A DNA stretch of 64,000 nucleotides, taken from positions 248,001-312,000 of the forward strand of contig CANQEH010000001.1 of NCBI GenBank assembly GCA_947594835.1. Reading direction: 5' to 3'. A program made the translations under genes and the position numbers. The notes under the pieces were generated by a model. That model did not search any database. It saw only the letters and a program-made list of their open reading frames with translations, and was not told where the DNA came from. How positions within the stretch are numbered: position 1 is the stretch's first letter; the number at the start of each line of letters is the position of its first letter. The stretch comes from an uncultured Acetatifactor sp. (GTDB taxonomy: Bacteria > Bacillota > Clostridia > Lachnospirales > Lachnospiraceae). This document shows, one piece after another, positions 42,031 to 51,282 of this stretch.

Positions 42031-44126
42031 CAGAGCAGATCGGAAACGTAAAACTGGATTATGGAAAGTACCCGGGGGAAGACTTATACTGCGACGGTTC
42101 CGTGGAGGATGAACTGCTTCGGATCGTACAGGAAAAGACGGCCGGGGAATATGGGGCGGTCATCGAGGAAAAGAAAAGCTGGCCCGTCCTCTATCACCTC
42201 TCTCCCCTGCGGGAAAACATCGTGGAGTGGATCCCGATGACCAAAAAGGATAAGGTGCTGGAGGTGGGAAGCGGCTGCGGCGCCATCACAGGCGTCCTGG
42301 CCCGCAAGGCCGGCAGCGTCACCTGCGTGGATCTGTCCAGGAAGAGGAGTCTGATCAACGCCCATCGGCACAAAGAATGCTCCAATGTGACCATCCATGT
42401 GGGGAATTTCAAGGACGTGGAGCCGGATCTGCCTGTGGATTTTGACTATATCTGTCTGATCGGGGTCTTCGAGTACGGACAGGGGTATATGGGCGGGGAG
42501 CGGCCCTATGCGGATTTTCTGGAGCGGCTGAAGCGCCATCTGGCCCCGGGGGGAAGGATACTCATCGCCATTGAGAACCAATATGGGCTCAAATATTTTG
42601 CAGGCTGTATGGAAGACCATCTGGGCCAGTATTTTACCGGTATCGAGGGTTACCCGGAGGGCGGGGTGGCAAGGACTTTTTCCCGCCAGGGCCTGGAGAG
42701 GATCTTTCAGGAGTGCGGCGTTCAGGAGTACAGCTTCTATTATCCGTACCCGGATTACAAGTTTATGACGACGCTGTACTCCGATGGGTATCTGCCCGGA
42801 AAAGGGGAGCTTTCCAACAATCTGCGGAATTTTGACCGGGACAGGATGCTTTTGTTTGATGAAAAGCGTGCCTTTGACGGCATCGTGCAGGACGGACTGT
42901 TCCCCGTGTTTTCCAATTCCTATCTGGCGGTGCTGGGGCCCGGCTTTCCCCAGGAGTTTGTCAAATATTCCAATGACCGGGCGCCGCAGTATCAGATTAA
43001 GACAGTGATCTCCCGGGATCAGGCGGGGGAGGTATTTGTCTGCAAATATCCCATGGCGTTTCAGGCGAAAGCGCATATCCGGGGGATGGCCTCATCCTGC
43101 GGGCGGTTAAAGGAGCGCTACCGGGGCGGCGGGCTCCTCATCAGTCCCTGTGAGCTGGTGGAAGACGGGGAGGATGTGTATGCCCGGTTCCCGTTTGAAA
43201 GAGGGATTCCGCTGTCGGAACGGATGGACGAGTGTCTGGACAGGCAGGACATGGAGGGGGCAAAATATCTGTTTAACCAGTATGTGGAGAAGATCGGATA
43301 CCATGAGGAGGCGGACGTGGCCGATTTTGACTCGGTGTTCTCAAACATTCTGGTGGACGGGGATGTGTGGACGTTAATTGATTACGAGTGGACGTTTCCG
43401 CGCTCCATCGCCACCAAAGAGCTGGCTTTCCGGGCATTTCACTGCTATCTGCTGGAGGATGGACACAGGGGCCGGATGGAGCTTTCCTGGGTCTTAGACC
43501 GGCTGGGGATCACCGAACAGGAGGCGGAAGACTATCGGCTTAAGGAGCGGGAGTTTCAACAGTCTGTGACGGGGCGGCGGCTTTCCATGGGAGAGATCTG
43601 GGTCAAAGCGGTGCGGGGGGAAGTGCTGCATCCCCTGGAGTGGATCCCCGGGTATCTGCGCAAGCGCTGGATGCGCCGGGTACAGATCTACGAGGACACG
43701 GGAAAGGGGTACACGGAGGAAGCCTCCCGGTTTTTGGAGGATTCCTATCGGAGCAGGGAAGATGTGGAATTTGAGATATCCCTGGACGGGGAGGTAAACA
43801 GAGTGCGCGTCGATCCGGCCATGGAGCCCTGCCTCTGCCAGGTTCTGGAATTTTCCTTAAACGGCGCGCCTGTGCCGCTTTTGCAGAAGAAGTGCGCGGC
43901 GATAAACGGCCGGAGGCTGAGGGCAAGGGATGGGCATCTGAGTTTCCTGTTTTCCACGCAGGATCCCTGGTTTGACATCGATCTGTCTGCGCTGGAGCCG
44001 AAGGGGGAGAGGACGCTGACGGTAAGGCTCAAGATCGCGCAGCTGCCTTTAGATGCGGCGGAGGAGCTGTCCGGCGCGCTGAGAAAGCCCGCAAGAGGCT
44101 TTGGGGAGGATGCAGGATGGAGATAA
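42027..44126 (+). CDS. Methyltransferase-kinase fusion, WbdD-like candidate chain terminator
   Basis: A 699-residue protein. Residues about 30-300 are a class I SAM methyltransferase: motif I VLEVGSGCGAITGVLA (77-92), VTCVDLS (98-104) and IGVFEY (145-150). Residues about 320-560 look like a small-molecule or protein-kinase fold: a lysine in FVCKYPMAF (K340), a hinge-like RFPFERGIPL, a catalytic loop DSVFSN (D435, N440) and LIDYEW (metal aspartate D452). The last 120 residues resemble a beta-sandwich. A methyltransferase joined to a kinase beside Wzm and Wzt-C genes is the layout of WbdD, which caps O-antigen chains with methyl phosphate. The C-terminal coiled-coil ruler of WbdD is not evident. 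Function is inferred. Confidence 0.72.
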   Translation: MTEQIGNVKLDYGKYPGEDLYCDGSVEDELLRIVQEKTAGEYGAVIEEKKSWPVLYHLSPLRENIVEWIPMTKKDKVLEVGSGCGAITGVLARKAGSVTCVDLSRKRSLINAHRHKECSNVTIHVGNFKDVEPDLPVDFDYICLIGVFEYGQGYMGGERPYADFLERLKRHLAPGGRILIAIENQYGLKYFAGCMEDHLGQYFTGIEGYPEGGVARTFSRQGLERIFQECGVQEYSFYYPYPDYKFMTTLYSDGYLPGKGELSNNLRNFDRDRMLLFDEKRAFDGIVQDGLFPVFSNSYLAVLGPGFPQEFVKYSNDRAPQYQIKTVISRDQAGEVFVCKYPMAFQAKAHIRGMASSCGRLKERYRGGGLLISPCELVEDGEDVYARFPFERGIPLSERMDECLDRQDMEGAKYLFNQYVEKIGYHEEADVADFDSVFSNILVDGDVWTLIDYEWTFPRSIATKELAFRAFHCYLLEDGHRGRMELSWVLDRLGITEQEAEDYRLKEREFQQSVTGRRLSMGEIWVKAVRGEVLHPLEWIPGYLRKRWMRRVQIYEDTGKGYTEEASRFLEDSYRSREDVEFEISLDGEVNRVRVDPAMEPCLCQVLEFSLNGAPVPLLQKKCAAINGRRLRARDGHLSFLFSTQDPWFDIDLSALEPKGERTLTVRLKIAQLPLDAAEELSGALRKPARGFGEDAGWR

Positions 44127-46051
44127 CAAACGCGGCAAGGGAGTGGATGGCCAGACGGCTGGATGCGGCCTATGAAAAAATGCTGGCAGGGAAGAAAGTC
44201 ACTTACCACGACTGGGTCAAAAAAGAGGAACAGGGATATGAGGGGGAGACGGCGGGAAGGCCAAAGAGGAACAAGGCTTCCGGACGGGAATTTGTGCTGT
44301 TTTTGCAGCGCCGGGGCAGGCTGCATCCCAGGGCCCTGGAATGGATCGGGGAATATTTCGCAGACGAGCGGGACTGCCTGATCCTGTACGGTGACGAGGA
44401 TGTGATGGGACGGGACGGCGTCCGCCGCAGCCCCTGGTATAAGCCCTGCTGGTCCCCGGATCTGTATCTGGACTGTTTTTATACTGGAAGCGTGATCGCG
44501 CTGCGAAAGGAGTTTGCGGCGCGTTTCCTGTCCGGGAAGGAGCTGGAGCGGGGGAAGGTTCTGTTTTCCCATCCCAAGGAGGTGGGGGAGCGGCTGGATC
44601 AGATTTTTTCCGCCGCGGGCGGCTTTGAAAAAGGCTGCCGCTCCATCCGCAGGCTGCCGCGGATGCTGTTCCAGGCGCAGGAGGAGGCCTGCTTTGAGGA
44701 GTATCTCGCCTCGCCCTCTGAATTGTCTTTCGCGGAACAGGACAAGGGAAGCCTTGTGTCCGTGATCATCCCCTCCAAGGATAACCCGCAGGTGCTGGGA
44801 ATGTGTCTGGAATCCTTAAAGGGGTGCCTGGCAGGAGGGGACGTGGAGGTCGTTGTGGTGGACAACGGCAGCAGCCCTCAAAACCGGGAGGCGGTGGAGA
44901 AGCTGACCCAGGGGATGACGTATCTCTACCGGCCCATGGAATTTAATTTTTCCGCCATGTGCAATCTGGGGGTGGAGCAGGCAAAAGGGGATCTGCTTTT
45001 GTTTTTAAACGATGACATTCAGGCCTGCGGCACTGAGTGGATGGGGCAGATGCGGCAAAAGGCGCTGCTTCCCTATGTGGGCGCCGTGGGGCTGAAGCTG
45101 AGATACCCGGACGGGCGGCGCATCCAGCACACAGGCGTTTTCAACCTTTTTGTGGGCCCTGCCCATATGCTGCACTATCTGGAGGACGAAAAGACATATT
45201 ACTTTGGCCGCAACCGCTTCAACCATGACTGTGTGGCGGTGACGGGGGCCTGCCTGATGATCGAAAAGAAAAAGTATCTGGAGGTGGGCGGTTTCCCCCT
45301 GGAGCTCAAGGTGGCCTACAACGATGTGGATCTGGGTTTTTCCCTCTGCGAGGCTGGCTATCAGAATGTGGTGGTGAACCACTCCTATGCGCTGCACCAC
45401 GAGTCCTTAAGCCGCGGCAACGACGATGAGGACGCGGAAAAGAAAAAACGGCTCAGGCGGGAGTGGGAACTGCTCTATCAGAGGCATCCGGCGTTTCAGG
45501 GGCGGGATCCCTATTTCCCCGACCTTTTGGATCCGAAGCATTCGGAGCTGGATATCATTGACAGCGACATCCACCCGGCCTATGAGATGAAATCGGTCAA
45601 CACCCGGCAGCTCCCCCACTGGCGGATTTTCCGGGGAAAACTTTCCGAGTACCGGGAGGATCCCTGCATGATGGTGCGCGTAGACGTCCAGGGCCCTGCG
45701 TGGCTGCGCGGGTATGCGGTGGTGCTGTGGGATGATAACGCCTGTTATAAAAAATACCTGATTCTGGAATCCCGGGAGGATCCCTCCAGACGGCTGTACA
45801 TGAAGATAGACGGCCAGTACAGGTATGAGCTGGAGCACACCATCCCGGATCAGAAGAACGTGGCCCTCTGCGGCTTCTGGGTCAGCCGCCTGGAGGACAA
45901 GATCCCGCCGGGAACCTACCGGGTAGGGGTTCTGGCCGTACACAGATTCCGCAGGATCAAGCTGGTCGGATGGTCCGGCAGGGATTTGTATTCCGGGGAA
46001 GACGGCGGGGCCCAGATGGAGGAGACAGCGCAAAATGCAAGAGACAGATAA
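44117..46051 (+). CDS. GT2 glycosyltransferase with a partial second GT domain and C-terminal beta domain
   Basis: A 644-residue protein. The N-terminal 200 residues hold LYGDEDVMGRDG and RSPWYKPCWSPDLYL, which match the second half of a GT2 domain but lack the nucleotide-binding first half. The full GT2 domain is at about 214-460, with SVIIPSKDNPQ, VVVDNGSSP, LLFLNDDIQ (about 296-300) and the acceptor-side GACLMIEKKKYLEVGGF. The C-terminal 130 residues (about 500-640) are predicted beta-rich. It overlaps both neighbours, by 10 and 17 bases. It probably extends the ABC-exported polymer; the partial domain could be a relic or a scaffold. Confidence 0.8.
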   Translation: MEITNAAREWMARRLDAAYEKMLAGKKVTYHDWVKKEEQGYEGETAGRPKRNKASGREFVLFLQRRGRLHPRALEWIGEYFADERDCLILYGDEDVMGRDGVRRSPWYKPCWSPDLYLDCFYTGSVIALRKEFAARFLSGKELERGKVLFSHPKEVGERLDQIFSAAGGFEKGCRSIRRLPRMLFQAQEEACFEEYLASPSELSFAEQDKGSLVSVIIPSKDNPQVLGMCLESLKGCLAGGDVEVVVVDNGSSPQNREAVEKLTQGMTYLYRPMEFNFSAMCNLGVEQAKGDLLLFLNDDIQACGTEWMGQMRQKALLPYVGAVGLKLRYPDGRRIQHTGVFNLFVGPAHMLHYLEDEKTYYFGRNRFNHDCVAVTGACLMIEKKKYLEVGGFPLELKVAYNDVDLGFSLCEAGYQNVVVNHSYALHHESLSRGNDDEDAEKKKRLRREWELLYQRHPAFQGRDPYFPDLLDPKHSELDIIDSDIHPAYEMKSVNTRQLPHWRIFRGKLSEYREDPCMMVRVDVQGPAWLRGYAVVLWDDNACYKKYLILESREDPSRRLYMKIDGQYRYELEHTIPDQKNVALCGFWVSRLEDKIPPGTYRVGVLAVHRFRRIKLVGWSGRDLYSGEDGGAQMEETAQNARDR

Positions 46052-48074
46052 AATGCTTTACAGACAGGCCTATGAAAAGGAACGTTTAAAAAACGAAGCC
46101 CTGGCGGAGAGGGTGGCGGAGCTGGAGGAAGCGAAGGAAGAACTGGAGTGGAAGTTAAACCGGATCAAGGGAAGCGTCTTCTGGAAGTGCAGCAAGCCCC
46201 TTCGGAGCGCGGTTCACTGGGCACTGCGCCAGAGGGACAGGCTGAGAAACTGCGGCGGTTTCAGAGGCGTGGTGCAGAAGATCGGATATAAAAGGAGAGA
46301 GAGAGAAGCCCGGCGCCAGTTTGGGACGAAGAGCTTTCCAAGCCCCGAACAGGCGGCCAGGGAGCGGGAAACGGTGTTCCCGCGGATGGTGAAGATCAGC
46401 ATTCTGGTGCCGGTATGGAATAACAGGCGTGATTTTCAGATAGCCATGATGGAGTCCTGCCTGGCCCAGACCTATTCCAACTGGGAGTTGTGTCTGGCGG
46501 ACGGCTCCGACGAAGAACACGCTGAGATCGGAGCGCTGTGCCGGGAATATGCCGGGCGCTCAGGGGGACGGATCCGGTATCAGAAGCTGGAAAAAAACGG
46601 CGGCATATCGGCCAACACCAACGCCTGCCTCAAGATGGCCACCGGGGAATACATCGGCCTTCTGGATCAGGACGATATCCTGCACCCCAGCGTGCTCTAT
46701 GAGTATGTGAAGGCGATCAACGAGCAGGGGGCGGACTACCTGTACTGCGACGAGACCACCTTCCGGGGCAGCGACATCAATCATATGCTCACACTGCACT
46801 TCAAGCCGGATTATGCGCCGGACACTCTGCGGGCAAACAATTACATCTGTCATTTCAGCGTGTTTGCCAGGAAACTGCTGGACGGCGATGAGCTTTTCCG
46901 GCCCAAATATGACGGAAGCCAGGATCACGATATGATCCTGCGGCTGACGGACAACGCAAAGAAGATTGTGCATATTCCCCGGCTGATGTACTATTGGCGC
47001 AGCCATTCAGGCAGCGTAGCGGCGGGGATCGAGGCAAAGCCTTACGCCATTGAGGCCGCAAGGGGTGCCGTGGCGGAGCATTTGCGCAAGCACGGCTTCC
47101 AGAATTTCCGAATCGAGAGCACCAGGGCCTTCGAGACGATCTTCCGGATCCGGTATCAGGTGCTTGGGAATCCGAAGATATCCATTGTGATCCCGAACAA
47201 GGATCACGTGGAGGATCTGCGCCGCTGTATTTCTTCCATTTTACAGAAATCCACTTACGACAATTATGAGATCATCGTGGTGGAGAACAACAGCGGGACG
47301 GCAAAGATCAAAGCCTATTACAGCGAGCTTCTGGGGTTTGACTACGGGCAGGCCCGAGGCCGGAGGTCCGGGGCGGACGGGGGCGTTTTGTACGGGCAAA
47401 ACGGGAAACTGGCCATCGTCACCTACTACGGCGCCTTCAATTACGCGGCTGTCAACAATCTGGGCGTCCAGTATGCGTCAGGGGACTATGTGCTGCTTTT
47501 GAACAATGACACGGAGGTCATCACCGTAAACTGGATGGAGGAGCTTTTGATGTACGCCCAGCGGGAGGATGTGGGAGCGGCGGGCGCCAAGCTCTATTAC
47601 GGGGACAGGACGATCCAGCACGCCGGGGTGGTGATCGGGCTGGGGGCACACAGGACGGCTGGGCACACCCACTACAAAGCGCCCAAGCAGAACTTAGGCT
47701 ATATGGGAAGGCTCTGTTACGCCCAGAACGTATCCGCCGTGACAGGGGCCTGCCTGATGGTGAAAAAGCGGCTCTATGAGGAGGCGGGCGGCCTGGACGA
47801 GGAATTTGCAGTCTCTTTGAACGATGTGGATTTCTGCCTGAAACTGCGGCAGATGGGGCTTCTCAACGTGTGGACGCCCTTTGCGGAGCTGTTCCACTAC
47901 GAGTCGGTGTCCAGGGGGCTTGACGACGCAGGGGAGAAGGCGGAGCGTTATAATCGGGAGTCAGAGCGCTTCCGGGAGAAGTGGAAAGACGCGCTGGCGG
48001 CCGGAGATCCTTACTATAATCCGAATTTTTCCCTGGACAAAAGCGATTTTTCCCTGCGGGTGGAAAATGGTTGA
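46035..48074 (+). CDS. Two-domain GT2 glycosyltransferase with N-terminal coiled coil
   Basis: A 679-residue protein. Residues about 5-50 form a charged coiled coil. The first GT2 domain (about 118-345) has ISILVPVWNNRR and LLDQDDILHP. The second (about 379-620) has ISIVIPNKDH, VVENNSG, LLLNNDTEV and GACLMVKKRLYEEAGGLDEE. Two complete catalytic domains suggest a bifunctional enzyme making two linkages, as in processive rhamnan-type polymerases. It follows the 44.1-kb GT2 gene with a 17-base overlap. The next gene has its own promoter, which starts inside the last codons here. Confidence 0.83.
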   Translation: MQETDKMLYRQAYEKERLKNEALAERVAELEEAKEELEWKLNRIKGSVFWKCSKPLRSAVHWALRQRDRLRNCGGFRGVVQKIGYKRREREARRQFGTKSFPSPEQAARERETVFPRMVKISILVPVWNNRRDFQIAMMESCLAQTYSNWELCLADGSDEEHAEIGALCREYAGRSGGRIRYQKLEKNGGISANTNACLKMATGEYIGLLDQDDILHPSVLYEYVKAINEQGADYLYCDETTFRGSDINHMLTLHFKPDYAPDTLRANNYICHFSVFARKLLDGDELFRPKYDGSQDHDMILRLTDNAKKIVHIPRLMYYWRSHSGSVAAGIEAKPYAIEAARGAVAEHLRKHGFQNFRIESTRAFETIFRIRYQVLGNPKISIVIPNKDHVEDLRRCISSILQKSTYDNYEIIVVENNSGTAKIKAYYSELLGFDYGQARGRRSGADGGVLYGQNGKLAIVTYYGAFNYAAVNNLGVQYASGDYVLLLNNDTEVITVNWMEELLMYAQREDVGAAGAKLYYGDRTIQHAGVVIGLGAHRTAGHTHYKAPKQNLGYMGRLCYAQNVSAVTGACLMVKKRLYEEAGGLDEEFAVSLNDVDFCLKLRQMGLLNVWTPFAELFHYESVSRGLDDAGEKAERYNRESERFREKWKDALAAGDPYYNPNFSLDKSDFSLRVENG

Positions 48075-48100
48075 AAAGACTTGGATATCTATGGTAAAAT
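48071..48100 (+). promoter_or_regulatory. Promoter of the phosphoglucomutase gene
   Basis: TTGAAA (48071-48076) and TAAAAT (48095-48100) with an 18-base spacer, overlapping the stop codon of the upstream gene. The ribosome site AGAAAGG follows at 48116-48122. Confidence 0.6.
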
Positions 48101-48135
48101 AACCTAAAAGTTTACAGAAAGGCATGGTGATCGAT

Positions 48136-49857
48136 ATGGGCTATATGGAAGAATACCGCTTTTGGCTGGACGACGATTATTTTGACGAGGACACCAAAGA
48201 GCAGCTGAGGGCGATAGAGGGAGACCAGAAGGAGATCGAGGAGCGTTTCTATAAAGAACTGGAATTTGGCACCGGCGGCCTCAGAGGAATCATCGGCGCC
48301 GGAACAAACCGCATGAATATCTACACGGTCCGCAAGGCCACCCAGGGGCTGGCAAATTTCATTTTGAAACAGGGGGCCCAGGACAAGGGCGTTGCCATCG
48401 CCTATGACTCCAGGCGGATGTCCCCGGAGTTTGCGGACGAGGCGGCGCTGTGCCTTGCGGCAAACAAGATCAAGGCCTATGTATTCGACGCCCTGCGGCC
48501 CACGCCGGAGCTTTCCTTTGCCCTGCGCACCCTGGGCTGTACCGCTGGCATCGTGGTGACGGCAAGCCACAACCCGCCGGAGTACAACGGCTATAAGGTG
48601 TACTGGGAGGACGGCGCCCAGGTGACGGCGCCCAAGGACCGGGAGATCATCGAGGAAGTCAAGAGCATCAAGGACTATCACACCGTAAAGACCATGGCAA
48701 AGGCAGACGCCCAGGCCCAGGGGCTTTATCAGGTGATCGGCAGCGAGATAGACGACGCGTATATGGCGGAGCTGAAAAAGCAGATCATCCACCCGGAAGT
48801 GATCGCCAGGATGGCGGATGAGATCAAGATTGTTTACACGCCCCTCTGCGGCACGGGCAACCGGCCGGTGAGGCGGATCCTTTCAGAGCTGGGATTTCGG
48901 AATGTCTATGTGGTGCCGGAGCAGGAAAACCCGGATCCCGACTTTACTACCCTGGACTATCCGAACCCGGAGGATCCCAAGGCGTTTACCTATGCGCTGC
49001 GCCTGGCGAAAGAGAAGGATGCGGACATCGTGCTGGCCACGGATCCCGACGCAGACCGTCTGGGCGTTTACGCGAAGGATCAGAATACTGGGGAATATGT
49101 GCCGTTTACCGGGAATATGTCCGGTATGCTGATCGCGGAATATATCCTGCGGGAGAGGACGGCCACAGGCACCATGCCGGAAAATCCCGCACTGGTGACC
49201 ACCATCGTCACCACCAATATGACCAAGGCGATTACTGCCGCTTACGGCGTAAAACTGATCGAGGTGCTCACCGGCTTTAAATTCATCGGCGAGCAGATCA
49301 AGCTGTTCGAGCAGACGGGAAGCAACCACTATGTGTTCGGCCTGGAGGAGAGCTACGGCTGTCTGGCCGGAACCCATGCCCGGGACAAGGACGCCATCGT
49401 TGCGGTGATGTGCCTGTGCGAGGTGGCGGCCTTCTGTAAAAACCAGGGCAAGACCCTCTGGGATATGATGCTGGATATCTATGAAAAATACGGGTATTAT
49501 AAGGAAGGGCAGTACACCATCACGCTAAAGGGGATCGACGGCTCCCGCCAGATCGAAGAGATGATGGAGAAACTAAGAAACAATCCGCCGAAGGCCTTCG
49601 GCAGCTATCAGGTGCTGAAATTCCGGGACTATCAAAAGGATCAGGAAGTAGATATGGCCACTGGGGAAACGGGTTCCACGGGACTTCCCAAGTCCAACGT
49701 GCTCTATTTTGAACTGCCGGACGACGCATGGTGCTGCGCCCGGCCTTCCGGGACGGAACCGAAGATTAAATTTTACATGGGAGTAAAGGGCTCCGGCATC
49801 CAGGACGCCCAGGCAAAACTGGAACAACTGACCGAGGATGTGAAGGCAGCGCTGTAA
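48136..49857 (+). CDS. pgcA: Alpha-phosphoglucomutase/phosphomannomutase (PgcA type)
   Basis: A phosphohexomutase of about 573 residues. FGTGGLRGIIGAGTNRMN, the active serine in VTASHNPPEYNGYK (about S144), the magnesium loop in TDPDADRLG, the sugar-binding GLEESYGCL and the phosphate site ARPSGTEPKIKFY are all present. Length and motifs fit the PgcA-type enzymes of Firmicutes, which convert glucose 6-phosphate to glucose 1-phosphate, feeding dTDP-glucose (rfbA) and UDP-glucose. The start is uncertain: ATG 48124 is only one base from the ribosome site, GTG 48127 is possible, and ATG 48136 matches the usual protein start. Confidence 0.9.
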   Translation: MGYMEEYRFWLDDDYFDEDTKEQLRAIEGDQKEIEERFYKELEFGTGGLRGIIGAGTNRMNIYTVRKATQGLANFILKQGAQDKGVAIAYDSRRMSPEFADEAALCLAANKIKAYVFDALRPTPELSFALRTLGCTAGIVVTASHNPPEYNGYKVYWEDGAQVTAPKDREIIEEVKSIKDYHTVKTMAKADAQAQGLYQVIGSEIDDAYMAELKKQIIHPEVIARMADEIKIVYTPLCGTGNRPVRRILSELGFRNVYVVPEQENPDPDFTTLDYPNPEDPKAFTYALRLAKEKDADIVLATDPDADRLGVYAKDQNTGEYVPFTGNMSGMLIAEYILRERTATGTMPENPALVTTIVTTNMTKAITAAYGVKLIEVLTGFKFIGEQIKLFEQTGSNHYVFGLEESYGCLAGTHARDKDAIVAVMCLCEVAAFCKNQGKTLWDMMLDIYEKYGYYKEGQYTITLKGIDGSRQIEEMMEKLRNNPPKAFGSYQVLKFRDYQKDQEVDMATGETGSTGLPKSNVLYFELPDDAWCCARPSGTEPKIKFYMGVKGSGIQDAQAKLEQLTEDVKAAL

Positions 49858-49890
49858 GCGCTGTCTTCTTTGTAAAAGGAGACAGGGCGT

Positions 49891-51255
49891 TTGAGCAGGT
49901 TCAGCGTTGCCAATGTGCAGAAAACCGTAGATTATCTGCACAGGAATGGATTTAAAAACACTTGTTATGCAATTGGGGAACGGCTGATGCAAAAGAGGCA
50001 GGACGCCTATCGGTGGGAGTGGCCCGCCCAGGGGGAGCTGGAGCGTCAGCGCCAGCTCTGCAGCGGTCTGCAGTCCGCCGCCCTGATCAGCATCGTGGTT
50101 CCCTGCTACCGCACCCAGAAACAGCATCTGCTTGAGATGATAGAGTCCGTCCGGGCGCAGACCTACCCTCTGTGGGAACTGATTCTGGCGGATGCCACAG
50201 AGGACGACAGCGTAGGACAGGCTGTGCGTTTTTTCACAGACAGCCGCATCCGCTACCTGCACCTGCCCCACAACCGGGGGATCGCTGAGAACACCAACTG
50301 GGGCGTCAAGGCCGCTGCCGGGGACTATATCGGGCTTCTGGATCATGACGACCTGCTGTCGCCGGAGGCCCTGTTCTGGATGGCCATGGCCATAGAGGAG
50401 GGCAAGCGGGCCGGGGCAGGCCCTGTGCTCCTTTATTCCGACGAAGACAAGTGCAGCGGCGACGGGACGGCTTTTTTTGAACCCAACCGAAAAGAGAAGT
50501 TCAATCTGGATCTTTTGCTGAGCAATAATTACATCTGTCATTTTATGCTGATGGAGCGGCAGCTGATGCAGGAACTTTTGCTGCGGCAGGAATACGACGG
50601 CGCCCAGGATTACGACCTGCTTCTGCGGGCGGCGGGCAGGCTGATGGGACAGGAGGAGCGCATCGTCCATGTGCCCAGGATTCTGTATCACTGGAGATGC
50701 CACGCTTCTTCCACCGCCGAAAACCCCCAGAGCAAGCGGTATGCTTACGAGGCGGGCAGGCGTGCTCTGCAGGATTTCGCTGACAGCCAGGGCTGGAGGG
50801 CGCTCGCAAAGGATACCGCCCATCTGGGATTTTACCGGCTGGACTATGGATCTGACCTGTTTGCGGTCAGAAAAGACGTGGGGGCCGTGGGCGGGCCGCT
50901 CTTTGAGAAGGGCAGGTTGGTGGGCGGCAGGCTGGGAGAGGACGGCTCCGTCTTCTATCAGGGACTGCGCCGTCACTACAGCGGCTATCTGCACCGGGCG
51001 TTGCTCTCCCAGGACGGGGAGGCGGTGGATATCCGGAATCTCAGACTGCGGAAGGAAGCCAGGGGACTGTTTGAAAAGGCGGTGGGCGTGCCCTGGACGG
51101 CAAGGCCCGGCAGCGATGTCTTTGACGTTTCCGTATTGCCCTCAGAGACGGACTTAACCGCTCTCAGCCTGGCTCTGGGCAGGGCGCTTAAGGAGGCGGG
51201 GTACCGCATTTTGTATCTGCCGGGGCAAAGTATGAATCTAAGGGATCTGAAGTAA
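49891..51255 (+). CDS. GT2 glycosyltransferase with extra C-terminal domain
   Basis: A 454-residue protein from a TTG start behind AAAAGGAGA. The GT2 domain is at about 65-310, with ISIVVPCYRTQKQHL, LADATEDDS, LLDHDDLLSP (DXD-type) and LLYSDEDKCSGDG, a second conserved motif of this GT2 group, then SNNYICHFMLM. The C-terminal 140 residues form an additional region without recognised motifs, ending in a short strand-rich part. It lies between the phosphoglucomutase and another GT2 gene and probably builds the same polymer as the enzymes at 44-48 kb. The donor is unknown. Confidence 0.8.
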   Translation: MSRFSVANVQKTVDYLHRNGFKNTCYAIGERLMQKRQDAYRWEWPAQGELERQRQLCSGLQSAALISIVVPCYRTQKQHLLEMIESVRAQTYPLWELILADATEDDSVGQAVRFFTDSRIRYLHLPHNRGIAENTNWGVKAAAGDYIGLLDHDDLLSPEALFWMAMAIEEGKRAGAGPVLLYSDEDKCSGDGTAFFEPNRKEKFNLDLLLSNNYICHFMLMERQLMQELLLRQEYDGAQDYDLLLRAAGRLMGQEERIVHVPRILYHWRCHASSTAENPQSKRYAYEAGRRALQDFADSQGWRALAKDTAHLGFYRLDYGSDLFAVRKDVGAVGGPLFEKGRLVGGRLGEDGSVFYQGLRRHYSGYLHRALLSQDGEAVDIRNLRLRKEARGLFEKAVGVPWTARPGSDVFDVSVLPSETDLTALSLALGRALKEAGYRILYLPGQSMNLRDLK

Positions 51256-51282
51256 AATCACAGGCAGGGGAAAAAGCGCCGA

